Shown here piece after piece: positions 1 through 8,312 of a DNA stretch of 10,578 nucleotides (position 1 is the stretch's first letter; every line of letters begins with the position of its first letter). The stretch is from Irineochytrium annulatum. Lineage: Eukaryota > Chytridiomycota > Chytridiomycetes > Chytridiales > Chytridiaceae. The position numbers and the translations under genes were made by a program. The DNA lies in assembly GCA_027600665.1 (NCBI GenBank), contig JADGJL010001060.1, positions 1 to 10,578 of the forward strand. Reading direction: 5' to 3'. A model generated the notes under the pieces. The model made no database searches. It saw only the letters and a list, made by a program, of their open reading frames with translations, and was not told where the DNA came from.

Positions 1-750
1 GGATGGGATCCCGGAGTCGAAGAGGAAGCCCAGAGAGGAGGAGGATTTGGAGGATTACGACCCGTGTATGAGCCCCGTGATCACGAAAGACATTGCGAGG
101 GAGGATCGACAGCTTGATGTTGTTGATGAGGAGGAGGACATGGAGCGGCTGATGGACATGAGGCGGCGTATCTTGACGGGCGGGAAGGAGGCCCCTGCTG
201 AGCCGGTCGAGGATGTACCGACGAGGGATGAGGCCATGTTTATGGCGGAGGCGTCGCAGACGATGGAGGATGACGAGGAAATGTTTACGGAGGAGTTGGT
301 CGTCGCGAGCAAGTCGACGTACATGTGGCAGGATAAGTACCGGCCGAGGAAGCCGAGGTACTTTAACAGGGTACACACGGGTTACGAGTGGAACAAATAC
401 AATCAGACGCATTACGATACGGACAATCCGCCCCCAAAGGTAAGTCTCGCGAATATGTTCCCCCCCTAATTAACTCGTGAATGTAGGTGGTGCAAGGCTA
501 CAAGTTCAATATCTTTTATCCGGATCTGATTGACAAAACGAAAGCCCCAACATACAAAATTGAGAGGGACGAAGGGTACCCGGACACCGTAATGATAAGA
601 TTTATGGCGTCTGCGCCGTATGAAGATATAGCCTTCCGCATAGTGAATCGAGAATGGGAGCATTCACATAAGAACGGCTTTAGGTCCTCATTTGATCGCG
701 GTGTCTTGCAATTGCATTTCCACTTCAAAAGACACTATTATCGGCGGTAG
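1..750 (+). CDS. CACTIN: Cactin, C-terminal part (5' end outside window)
   Basis: Two exons, <1-439 and 487-750, encode the last 233 residues of a cactin homologue; codons run from base 2 and the frame is open at the left edge. Seen: an acidic Glu/Asp-rich linker, then the cactin C-terminal domain with YRPRKPRYFNRVHTGYEW, NKYNQTHYDTDNPPPK, VQGYKFNIFYPDLIDK, PYEDIAFRIVNREWEHSH and the very end FHFKRHYYRR. These match the most conserved part of the animal and fission-yeast proteins nearly word for word. Known of the family: cactin is a nuclear protein recruited to the late spliceosome and needed for faithful splicing; in Drosophila it was first found as a partner of the IkB protein Cactus. The 47-nt intron falls exactly inside the conserved DNPPPK/VVQGYKF string, which confirms the junction. 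The N-terminal coiled-coil and mid domain must lie to the left. The gene is convergent with FAM50; the stop codons are 82 bp apart. Confidence 0.95.
440..486 (+). other. Cactin mini-intron (47 nt)
   Basis: GTAAGT donor at 440 and TGTAG acceptor ending at 486, phase 0. Removing it joins DNPPPK to VVQGYKF, as in cactin homologues. Retained, the frame hits TAA at 467-469. Confidence 0.93.
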
Positions 751-832
751 CGACGTGTTCTTTACTATAACTGCACGAATATATTGCATGTGAAGTAGTT
801 AATGCAACGAGTGGTATACAAAATACGAGAGT
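751..832. other. Convergent 3' spacer between cactin and FAM50
   Basis: The 82 bp between the two stop codons are AT-rich and must hold both 3' ends, so the 3' UTRs probably overlap. A 6-bp inverted repeat, TTGCAT (784-789) and ATGCAA (802-807), could form a small hairpin on either transcript. No canonical AATAAA is present. The overlap is inferred from spacing only. Confidence 0.5.
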
Positions 833-2303
833 TCACTTGATGTCGCCTTTCTTATTTCGATCCTTCACCGTATACTTCTCAAAGATCTTTGATGGATCGA
901 ACGGTTCCCATCTTTCGCCCGTTAGTTGAATGCGATGCATTAAATAAGAATACCGGCAGGCAGGGAAAATGTGCTTATTCCGCTCATACCATGCCCGTTG
1001 CAACACCTTGCCGGCGTGCGACTGAACGACTTGTTCAATTTAAGTTTGATAACGGCGAAGTACCTCTTCGGTTTCGATGCTAGCATCGCCCTGTAATCGA
1101 ACGTCGTCGAACACATCAAAAGCGAACAACGGACCGGACTTCCCACGCGTCTGATTGATGATGAAATCGTAGAAGGTGTAATGCTGCGAACGGTAAGTTC
1201 TCTGATAGTGAAGTATACTCGAACGAACATGTGGGATAATGAGATCTTCTTTGACGTAAATCAGGTTGTCGACGTTGACTCCACGCAACTCGGAAAACTG
1301 TTGTCGACACAATTCAAGGAAGTGCCCAATGGTGTCACCCTTCTTGCACTTAACATCGAAATCAAATCAGTCGAGATTTTCAGTACGGAAGAACTTACGT
1401 CAACCTTATGCCGGTGCCCAGAACCATCCCAATAACTGTATGTTATGCTGATCTTCTCGTCTACGACACTTTAATAACAGTAGAAACAATGTCATCTTCT
1501 CTAAACCTTTAATTTTCTCCTGCTGCTTTAGCCATTCTAACTTCAACATCTCCCTTTCCCGCAATTCGGCCTCTTCCCGGTCCCTATCTGGCAAAAAACT
1601 GGTGTCGACAAACGGGTTCTTCTTTGTCTTTAGCTTCTTTGCGGCCGCCTCCTCATCTGCGCGAAAGGTAAAGGATTCAGCAAGAAAAGCAAATGTAAGA
1701 AGAAAGGAAAGTGAAGATTATTTGATCTCAGAGAGAAGATTACAGTCTCAAATGAATTGAGATATTCATGATACGTGAAAAAGTATCATCACGGATCGTA
1801 CAGTGCTGTAACGCGCGAATGAACACACACCTTCATCTTCCTGATTTCCGTCGTCTTCACCTTCTTCATCAAACGACAATTTCGGCTTAGAGTCCTTCTT
1901 CTTCTTTCGCTTCTGGGACGCTGATTGCCTGTCCACGTCAAAACAAACACCAGTGAGCAGACGCTTACGATTTCGCCAGCTTCGCCTCAATCTCCTCTCT
2001 CCGCTTCTTGTCAAGACTTTCCCGAATCCGCTGAAAGTCCTCTAGCTTGACCAGGCCGACGGTGTGCTTGATGAGCTCGGACTGTATCACATCGTTCTGG
2101 GAGACAAACTTGTCCGCGCCGATTCTCACTTCCGAATCCTTATCAGATTTAAGATTGCTAAAAATTCAGTATGGTCTTTCTCTAAATGCTTTTGATATGC
2201 ATACCTTTTTTATCTGCTCCTTCCGCTTGTTAATGTCATCATAAATCCTCTCCCGTTCCTTTGTCAGCTCGAGGACCCGGTTCACGTCGAGATTATCCGC
2301 CAT
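833..2303 (-). CDS. FAM50: FAM50/XAP5 family protein, nine exons
   Basis: Exons, in coding order: 2303-2205, 2138-1969, 1928-1831, 1656-1507, 1460-1399, 1348-1229, 1183-1064, 1021-954 and 911-833. They total 966 nt, giving 321 residues (human FAM50A has about 339). Seen: a basic, charged N-terminal half including HTVGLV (about residue 65); FLPDRDREE (143-151); SYWDGSGHR (181-189); [15 protein letters not shown] (226-240); [18 protein letters not shown] (274-279); [18 protein letters not shown]. These follow the XAP5 domain in order and without gaps. Known of the family: a nuclear protein found in the spliceosomal C complex; the plant homologue XCT affects splicing and the clock. Introns are 66, 40, 174, 46, 50, 45, 42 and 42 nt. 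Introns 6 (1228-1184) and 8 (953-912) are in frame and stop-free, so conservation, not frame, decides them. ATG at 2303 has an A at -3. It shares a 91-bp promoter with the Clr2 gene. Confidence 0.93.
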
Positions 2304-2394
2304 TTTCCTCAGATATCAGGCTTGGTAGCCAGGTAGACTTCTTGATATTCAGGCTCTAATTGTCGTCTAATTCAAGTTGTCAATTCTGTCCGAA
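2304..2394. promoter_or_regulatory. Short bidirectional promoter (FAM50 / Clr2-like)
   Basis: Only 91 bp separate the two start codons, so both 5' UTRs and the core promoters must fit here or overlap exon 1 of the other gene. Two short direct repeats are visible: GATATCAGGCT (2312-2322) with GATATTCAGGCT (2344-2355), and TCTAATT twice (2355-2361, 2366-2372). No TATA box is seen. Co-regulation is an inference from the arrangement. Confidence 0.6.
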
Positions 2395-4666
2395 ATGGAT
2401 CCACAGTGCATCATGCCTGCCCAGCTCGCGCCTCCCGCCGCCGTCACCAAGGAGAATCCCGACCCCGCGCTCGAGATTCCTATATTCCGAATGCTGGACT
2501 CCGAGGAGGAGGCGAAAGACCTGGTCCTCGTGACCGCGAATGTCCTTCGGTCGCTGAGTCCCCCGCCACACCCGCGATCCGACTCGGACTCCGAATGCTA
2601 CATTGATTTGAGCTCAAATCGAATTAATGCACACCTGCCGGGGCGGTTAACGGGCGCTCCGAGATTCTCTGACGGTCAAACGCGCACGCACCCCATTGAA
2701 TCAGATAACGTCGTTGCGTGTCATCCGGCCAGCAGTGAATTGGCGAAACTATGGCTGCGGAAATTGGGACTGTCGACGGAGGACGGTCTGGGTGATTTTC
2801 CGGAGGGCTATAAGCTGTTTCTGCTGAAAGAGTTCGGTCCCACCGGCGAAAAGACGAAGTTTGAGCTGTATGGACATCCTAGGTATTTGTATGCATTTCT
2901 AGTTGCGCCTGAACAACTTTAGTGGTAAGGCCATTACTTCCCCGGAAGAGTTTCTTGATCACGTCAATTACTTTATCCTTGGTGACCCTGACGCGAAGTG
3001 CCCATGCAATATTTGCGAGCCCGAAATCAGTATCCATATCGAGTCTCCGACTTCAAAGGTCGATCACCTCTCGGAAGTTGCTGTTGAGGAGGATCTTGAG
3101 CTTACAATTAACCTTACCTCGGATGGGCATTCAACACAAGCAGAGGCTCCCGATCCGGCGTCCAATTTGAGTAATGGCCGCTCTGTTGTTCCTCAAGGTC
3201 TTAATGTGCTGCTCGCGGACGAAATCGATGATGACGACGAATCGGATGACGAGGAGTACAATCCGGCAGGGAGTAACAGGGGCGACGCTGTCGAAGGAGG
3301 GATGGATGAAGACGATGATGATGACGACGACGAAGATGACGTCGATTGGGCGCCTAAGAAGGAAGGCAACAAGCGTCCGCGGTCTCCATCGGTCGACGAG
3401 GAGTTCGACGACACCGACGTGGAGGTAACGGGGGATGGGGGTATTGCCTACAAACGAGTGAAACTGTCGTCAGACGAGTCGGCGAGGACTCTTGATCAGG
3501 CACACCTTCGGCCGGCAATCCAACTACGCGTCGGCGAGGTATGCTGGTGCATATCTGCCGATCTCGTAGAGCCGCAATACGCCGACATCGCGACCCTCTG
3601 GCCGGCGTTGATTGCAAGCGAAGCGGCTGATGGGATGATAGAGGCCCCGCTAATGCAGGAGTCCCTGCACGCGACCATAATCCCCATGCCGCTGCCCTCG
3701 CTCTCCGAAATCAATCATCTCTTGCACCCGCCTACCATTGAGACCGAGAAGCCGCCGTCCGTTGGCGACATCGATCAGCGGCTCACGCCCGGCCACTACG
3801 TCCCGAAGGCAACTCAGCGAGTAAGCGGGCCGCGGCGGATAGCGAAGGCCGCCCTGCTTCCGTTTCTGACGCGCGCGTCGCCCGCTGTGCCGAACAGCTG
3901 CCGGCATTGGTACAGGGCCATGATACAAGCCGTTAATGCGACGACGTCGTACGAAGTCACCCGGATGCGGCAGCAGCCGTACTCGAGCCTGTCGGCATTC
4001 CCGCCCGAGGAAGGGGAGGCGTACGTCGACGAGATGCGGTGGGGTGCCGACGTTATCCGCGTTGGGGACGTCGTGCAACTGACGTCTATAGTTGAGGATA
4101 TCGAGGACACAGCAATTCGCGAGCCGGGGGACGGTGTGGGCGGGCTCAACGGCGATCCCGTCGTGACGATGAACCCGATGATGATGCCTTACTCGCATCA
4201 CGACCCCGTGCGTCGGACTCGCCGAACCCTGAGGTTGATGAAGGTGAATCATATGATCCGGTCGGGATCTAAACGGGTGGAAATCGAGGGGGATGTATTT
4301 CACGTCAAGGACCTCGAGGGCGAAAACAGCGCGATCGAGTACGCGGGGCTAGTGCGGTGGAAGGCGCATCGGTACTTGTTGGGGAGGTGGCACGGGAAAC
4401 TGCCGGCGTATAGTGCCATAGATGGGGCCCCTAGCGGTGGTGCATCCAGGCCTGAACGCGTCAGTGTCGTCGCGGAGGTTGTTGGGTTGTGGGAAGGGTG
4501 GATTGGGCCTAAGGCGAATTGTGCGGAGCTGTCGGCGAGGCTGGAGGCGATGACGATGAAGCCGGGGCATGATGACGGGGATACCATGATTATTTTGGAC
4601 GCTGAATCGGATCTGGGCGTAAATGCGGGCATTGGCGGAGGCATTAATGGGGTTATGGGCTTTTAA
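2395..4666 (+). CDS. clr2: Clr2-like transcriptional silencing protein (SHREC subunit type)
   Basis: Exons 2395-2882 and 2923-4666 (40-nt intron) give 743 residues. Seen: a Ser/Pro/Asp-rich N-terminus; a Clr2 N-terminal-type module around 115-196 with FELYGHPSGKAITSPEEF followed by a C-x-C-x2-C cluster (C189, C191, C194); an acidic stretch at about 264-303; a basic NLS-like patch KKEGNKRPR (about 308-316); RVGEVCWC and LWPALI (about 365-393), which read like the chromatin-reader fold of the Clr2 core; and MRWGADVIRVGDVVQL (534-549), BAH-like. Known: fission yeast Clr2 is part of SHREC with Clr1, the deacetylase Clr3 and the remodeller Mit1, and silences heterochromatin. Splicing creates Ser163 from AG|T, restoring HPSGK; unspliced DNA reads HPRY. 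The C-terminal 60 residues are Gly-rich and unremarkable. Family assignment rests on motif recall, not alignment. A few earlier in-frame codons lack an ATG, so 2395 is the start. Confidence 0.8.
2883..2922 (+). other. Clr2-like gene mini-intron (40 nt)
   Basis: GTATTTG donor at 2883 and CTTTAG acceptor ending at 2922, phase 2. It splits the Ser codon of the conserved HPSGK motif. Read-through reaches TAG at 2920-2922, so retention truncates the protein. Confidence 0.9.
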
Positions 4667-5739
4667 ATATATCACCGTTCGCACGCAAGGGGCAAGTTGC
4701 TTTTCTATTAAACAAATTGCTTGCTGACCAGCGTCCGGCTTACTTACCTTGCTACTTCGATGCTCTTGACATTTTGCTTCCTCTTGGTTCGTAAATCCAT
4801 ATCGGTGGCTTGCAAAGTCAATGGCATTCCACACGCCTGCTTAGGCGAGCCTTTTGGCCTCCCGCCTTCCGCTCGCCCACGATGAGCCCGCCGAATCAGT
4901 TGCTTCTCGTGAGTTCTGCGTCCTCGTTGACGCCTTATGAGGTTTCACATCAACAATGGCGCAATTAACGGGGATGTCTATTTTTTCCACACCAAGCGAA
5001 GGAAGCCCATCCTCGACACGTTCAACGCCGCTCGGCGTCCTTTGAATCCTCGCCGCAGATCGGACCGCTTTACACTCTGTCGCTGCCTGTTCATACCCCA
5101 ATGATACTTTACGACTGCAGCTCACTGCCTACCATCGCCTGACGTCCTCTCCAGCCATCTCAGTGAAAACGGTCGATTCAGCAAGACTGCTTGAGCACGC
5201 CCTTGCGGCGGAGAGGCCAACGTCAATTCACGGTGTTGGCCGGAGGCTGAGTTGCGACTTACGATCTCCTTCCAATCTTTCCGCAAGCTCCAGTGCAGAA
5301 CGAAGCTGAAATTCACCATCGCCTTCTGCCCTGGCTTTGCCGGCTGACACGCGGACGAGTGGTGGGCGAGGGCTTCGACTGAGCGGCTCAGCCAACTACA
5401 GACTTCGACACCTTTTGTCGCGTATACGTGGCCAGATAACTCGAGTGTGGACCTCGTCAGTCGTTGAGTGCCAAGGTGCAACCTGTCGAGTTCAAATGAA
5501 CTGGATATACTGTTTCAACCGAAGACACGAAGTTGCCGAACTTTATTAGTCGTCTAAAACGGGGGAAAGGGGAACAGACATCAAGTCACTATGTCTGACG
5601 GAGCACGAGATCCCGCTTACTTAGTTACGGCAAAAGTGCGTTTGGCGCACGGACACTATGCAGTCTGTAAGGATCTATTTTACGCACCAATCAGAGTCTC
5701 CTCGTGATTTGTTGCCGACGTGTCTTCCTCTTTGAACAG
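4667..5739. other. Gene-poor interval; possible spliced minus-strand coding fragments
   Basis: No family recognised. The first part is the 3' UTR of the Clr2-like gene. On the minus strand an open stretch from about 5397 reads through SAGKARAEGDGEFQLRSALE and LAERLEGD, then meets a perfect GTAAGT donor at 5262. An acceptor at 5125 (GTAGGCAG) restores an open frame that runs 5124-4841 and ends in TAA, with a natural-looking but unrecognised composition. A further minus-strand stretch ends in another GTAAGT donor near 4750 in a different frame. These could be parts of a lineage-specific gene, a non-coding RNA or chance. I found no ATG-led first exon, so I do not call a gene. Confidence 0.25.
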
Positions 5740-6062
5740 GCTTACGCACCTGCACAGGCAGTTTTGTCACTTGAACTCGAGCGAGTTGGGGACCGCGTCT
5801 TGTAATTATCCCAGTCTATTCTGGTGAATGCTAGGCTGGCCGTCGATGAAGTGAACGCTGCAACACCGTTGCCGTTGAACGACACAAAGATCCTGGTCAC
5901 GCCGAGACGTAACTTCCCTGACGTGTCCGACACGGCGGCGTGGACGAGTAGGATACTTCGTTGTTAGCGCCTGTGACGTGTTGACGTCAACGCGTCAGCC
6001 CACGTCTCATAGTCTCCATAAACAATAGAATCTGTATACAACGAATAGCTGGAAGGTAGGAG
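5740..6062 (+). pseudogene. Possible further Ty1/copia pol remnant (end of reverse transcriptase region)
   Basis: One frame (5740-5964), broken by TAA at 5803-5805, contains SILVNARLAVDEVNAAT and, later, FPDVSDTAAWTSRILRC. These resemble, in order, the copia pol blocks around TRPDIAFAVN and HWxAxKRILRYL that precede the RNase H domain. The distance from RILRC to the RNase H remnant downstream is about 39 codons, roughly as in intact elements. Similarity is weak, an extra stretch of about 15 residues sits between the blocks, and a minus-strand frame is also open here. The extension is therefore tentative; the segment could be unrelated DNA. Confidence 0.35.
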
Positions 6063-6543
6063 CAAACTACGGCTAGCTTCAACGATGACCGCGCAAACGG
6101 TTGAAGTCAGAAGGGATACATTATCCGGACCAACAACACACCCATCGTGTGGCGCTGGATTAGCGCGTTATCCTCAATTGACTCTGAGAGCATCGCTTTG
6201 TGTGCTTGCACGCAAGATGTCATGGGCTTGTTAAACCTTGCGGACGAGCCTTGCGGATGAGCTACGCTTTCCAATCCCCCGTCCTGTACCCACATATGAG
6301 GATTCGCAGGCTCTGCGCATGTTTGTTGCAACGCGCAAACGACCCAGCCGGTATTGTCATGCTGATCCAAAATTCTTCTATGTCTGTGACCTGCAAGAAG
6401 CCCGCAACATTATGATTACAAGCATCAACACCAATGACCAACCGGCTGATCTACCCACCATGCCCTTGGAAGAGAAAGACTTCCAGCAGAAGCGCGATCG
6501 CATTGGACTCCGGTTCGGATCTGCACTTACGTTCGACTTGTAA
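6063..6543 (+). pseudogene. Ty1/copia retrotransposon pol remnant: RNase H domain, frameshifted
   Basis: Two frames together read as the RNase H end of a copia polyprotein. Frame A (6063-6235) has FNDDRANG, an in-frame TGA, then KGYIIRTNNTPIVW and ALSSIDSESIALCACTQD, matching the usual DRRSTSGY, PISW and ALSSTEAEYIAL blocks. Frame B (6250-6543) continues with LADELRFPIPRPVPTYEDSQ, HADPKFFYVCDL, NTNDQPADLPTMPLEEKDF and RDRIGLRFG, matching YEDNQ, KHIDIRYHFVRD, ADLLTKPL and the last residues of pol, ending in TAA at 6541. Catalytic-type residues partly survive: the Glu of DSES, the Asp of YEDSQ and the His/Asp of HADPK. A stop codon, the frame break and a degraded ADLPTMPL show the copy is dead. 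Integrase and most of RT are absent, so it is 5'-truncated or eroded beyond recognition. Recognition is from motif order, not a search. Confidence 0.72.
6236..6261 (+). repeat. 13-bp tandem duplication that breaks the copia frame
   Basis: CCTTGCGGACGAG (6236-6248) is followed directly by CCTTGCGGATGAG (6249-6261), one mismatch. The two copies lie exactly where the RNase H reading switches from frame A to frame B, so the 13-nt gain accounts for the frameshift. Confidence 0.85.
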
Positions 6544-6565
6544 GAGAAGCTACGGGCGCGTCATC

Positions 6566-6600
6566 AAAGGGGAGTGTTAGAATATGATGAGATGAACTGA
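6566..6600 (+). mobile_element. Polypurine tract and start of copia-type 3' LTR
   Basis: AAAGGGGAG (6566-6574) lies 22 bp after the pol stop codon and is followed at once by TGTTAGAATATGATGAG (from 6575). A purine tract directly before TGTTRG is the standard junction of Ty1/copia elements: it primes plus-strand DNA and the LTR begins with TG. The LTR must run rightward, but I cannot place its end. The inverted end expected (CTAACA) occurs only at 8628-8633, which would make an implausibly long LTR; the end has probably mutated. Confidence 0.62.
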
Positions 6601-7604
6601 GAGGCTGATTTTAATCGGGATGGTCCTGCCCCATTGATGAAGACGTCGAGTGTGTGCTTGATTTTAGAAAAGCTTTGAAGCTTGTCTTTATTGTGTACAA
6701 CGGCAAATCCTTCAAGTGATTGTTAATGAGTTGCAGTTCAGCAGGCAATAGAGACACTGGGTGGCCTGATCTCGAGGGACTTTGGCTTTACAACATTACC
6801 TTCCTTGTTGGGCATGAGTGGCTATGGCAACAGCTATTGCGATAAATTAAAATCTCAGGAGAGCATTGTTGGCTATTATCCACGACAAACGGGTTAGTTA
6901 GATGTCTTGGTTGAATTTTGCTTTGTAGTTGTCAGTATTATTTGGTATTGGCGCTTGGCCAGCGGGCTTCCGAGGTCGCGTTCTGCCCCGCTTTCACAAA
7001 TATTGTCTATGTCCACCACCAAACTGCAACAAGGGGAGGAATGGTTTGCTAGGTACTTTATTGTTGCAGCCATTTACCCCCAGAAATTTAAAGCAATTTA
7101 GATAGCTTTGTTGCTCAATCCCTGCTTAATTTTTTAACCATAACCACATGCTACATCAACAAATCTCACTCTTGATCCCGTATGCCAATGCGTAACGGCC
7201 CCTGTATGGTTTTCAACAAAGACATCTTTTTGGCATCATTACAGCAGCTTTATAACGCAAGTGGGTGATCATATCGCTAGCTAAAAGCAAGTGGAGTTTC
7301 TTTAGGTTAGTACGAAGCATAAACAAAAGGAAATGGTGTATCGGTGAACTAAGGACCGTCACAAATCATATCCAATTTTCATTCCATTGGTGTAAGGACA
7401 GACAACTGACGATGGTACGCAACGCACAGGGTATTTTAAAGATGGATTAGGAAAACGGGATGGCAGAAGCGTAGATATACCAACTACAGGTGAAAGTGAT
7501 GATATAATTAAGCAAATATTTGCAACACATACAAAAGCATAATTTTACCAGCAAACCACAGGTTAAGGATATCCATGAAAAGGTTGGGGAGGGAGGCGAC
7601 TGCA
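6601..7604. other. LTR remainder and AT-rich DNA without a recognisable gene
   Basis: The first few hundred bases presumably belong to the copia LTR. Beyond about 6850 the DNA is AT-rich, with only short open frames lacking conserved motifs, ordinary start contexts or convincing splice structure. No tRNA, rRNA or tandem repeat was seen. Confidence 0.5.
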
Positions 7605-8312
7605 TTAAAAACGAAATTGCTCAAAAGTAGGGTATTGCTGTGGATGCCACCGGGGCAGCCTGACGTCACCATGACCAAATGATTGAAATGCCCTGAAGAC
7701 AACTGCAACTGTCATCCTGTTTAACGGCTTTGCACCCCCTCCGCCTTCATCTCCTCCCTTCTTGTCTTCGACCACGGTTGCTAACTCAGACGATTGCAGG
7801 CCGCTAGCAGATGATGGCACCACGCCACCACCATCACCGTCATTGTCAGCAACGTGCTTCCAAACATCTACAGACAAAGCACCCGTAGTAGGCTCCCCCT
7901 TTGGGCGCCGCCTTAAGTCACTGCTGGACCTGCTCCTCTTCGTGGGGTCGTCGTCAGCCGACGCGGGCAGCGACGGCCGCAGGCCCACACCAAGTGCTGC
8001 AATGCAGACAGAAGTGGTGATACCAGTTCTGATGGGGTTGGGGGTTTGGGCTGCAAGCTTGACAGAAGAAGGCAAGGGCGTGGTGCTGGCGGGAGGGCCG
8101 TGATAGCCGGCTGTCCGGCCCTTTGCGTGCTGTTAGGAGTGGGCTTCGCAGAGGTGGCAGGTCTGTGATGGGAAGGAGGCGGTGTCAGCCATGGATAGCA
8201 CCAGCAAAAGAGAGATGGGGAGACCTCTTGTATATTTTTCAGACTCATTGCCCAACCATCGTTTTGCAAGCTCTCCCATTCCATCATCACCATTCACAAA
8301 GCCCATCACCAT
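7605..8312 (-). other. Possible unidentified coding segment or pseudogene, minus strand
   Basis: One minus-strand frame is open from ATG at 8312 to a stop at 7605 except for a single TAA (8135-8133). The first part (59 codons) includes ELAKRWLGNESEKYTRGLP and a hydrophobic ISLLLVL. The second part (about 175 codons) has a small hydrophobic stretch, TGITTSVCIAALGVGL, then a Ser/Arg/Asp/Gly-rich region with DDDPTKRSRSSSDLRRRPKG and VDVWKHVADNDGDGGG. The TAA lies in CTCCTAACAG, which resembles a branch site plus acceptor, so an intron across it is possible, but I could not fix a donor. This GC-rich block is also open on the plus strand (about 7680-8103) without an early ATG, so the strand is not certain. 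No family recognised. Confidence 0.25.

Noticed and set aside
3650..4303. Minus-strand open frame of 217 codons inside the Clr2-like gene
   Set aside because: It is antisense to conserved coding sequence in a GC-rich exon, has no recognisable motifs, and is best explained as a shadow frame.
4937..5104. Plus-strand ATG frame of 55 codons (MRFHINNGAINGDVYFFH...)
   Set aside because: Short and basic, with only vague likeness to reverse transcriptase and no flanking support. It overlaps the minus-strand candidate.
5740..5964. Similarity of LAVDEVNAATPLPLNDTKIL to ligand-binding domains of class C receptors
   Set aside because: The match is short and interrupted by a stop. Position, order and spacing fit the copia pol blocks before RNase H better.
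6583..6645. C/D-box snoRNA-like motifs (ATGATGA, CTGA, TGATGAA) after the pol remnant
   Set aside because: No properly spaced terminal D box or closing stem follows, and the sequence lies in the retrotransposon LTR.
7762..8103. Plus-strand frame rich in Ser/Pro with a hydrophobic segment
   Set aside because: No ATG near its start and no clear acceptor to join it to an upstream exon. It competes with the longer minus-strand frame; neither is proved.
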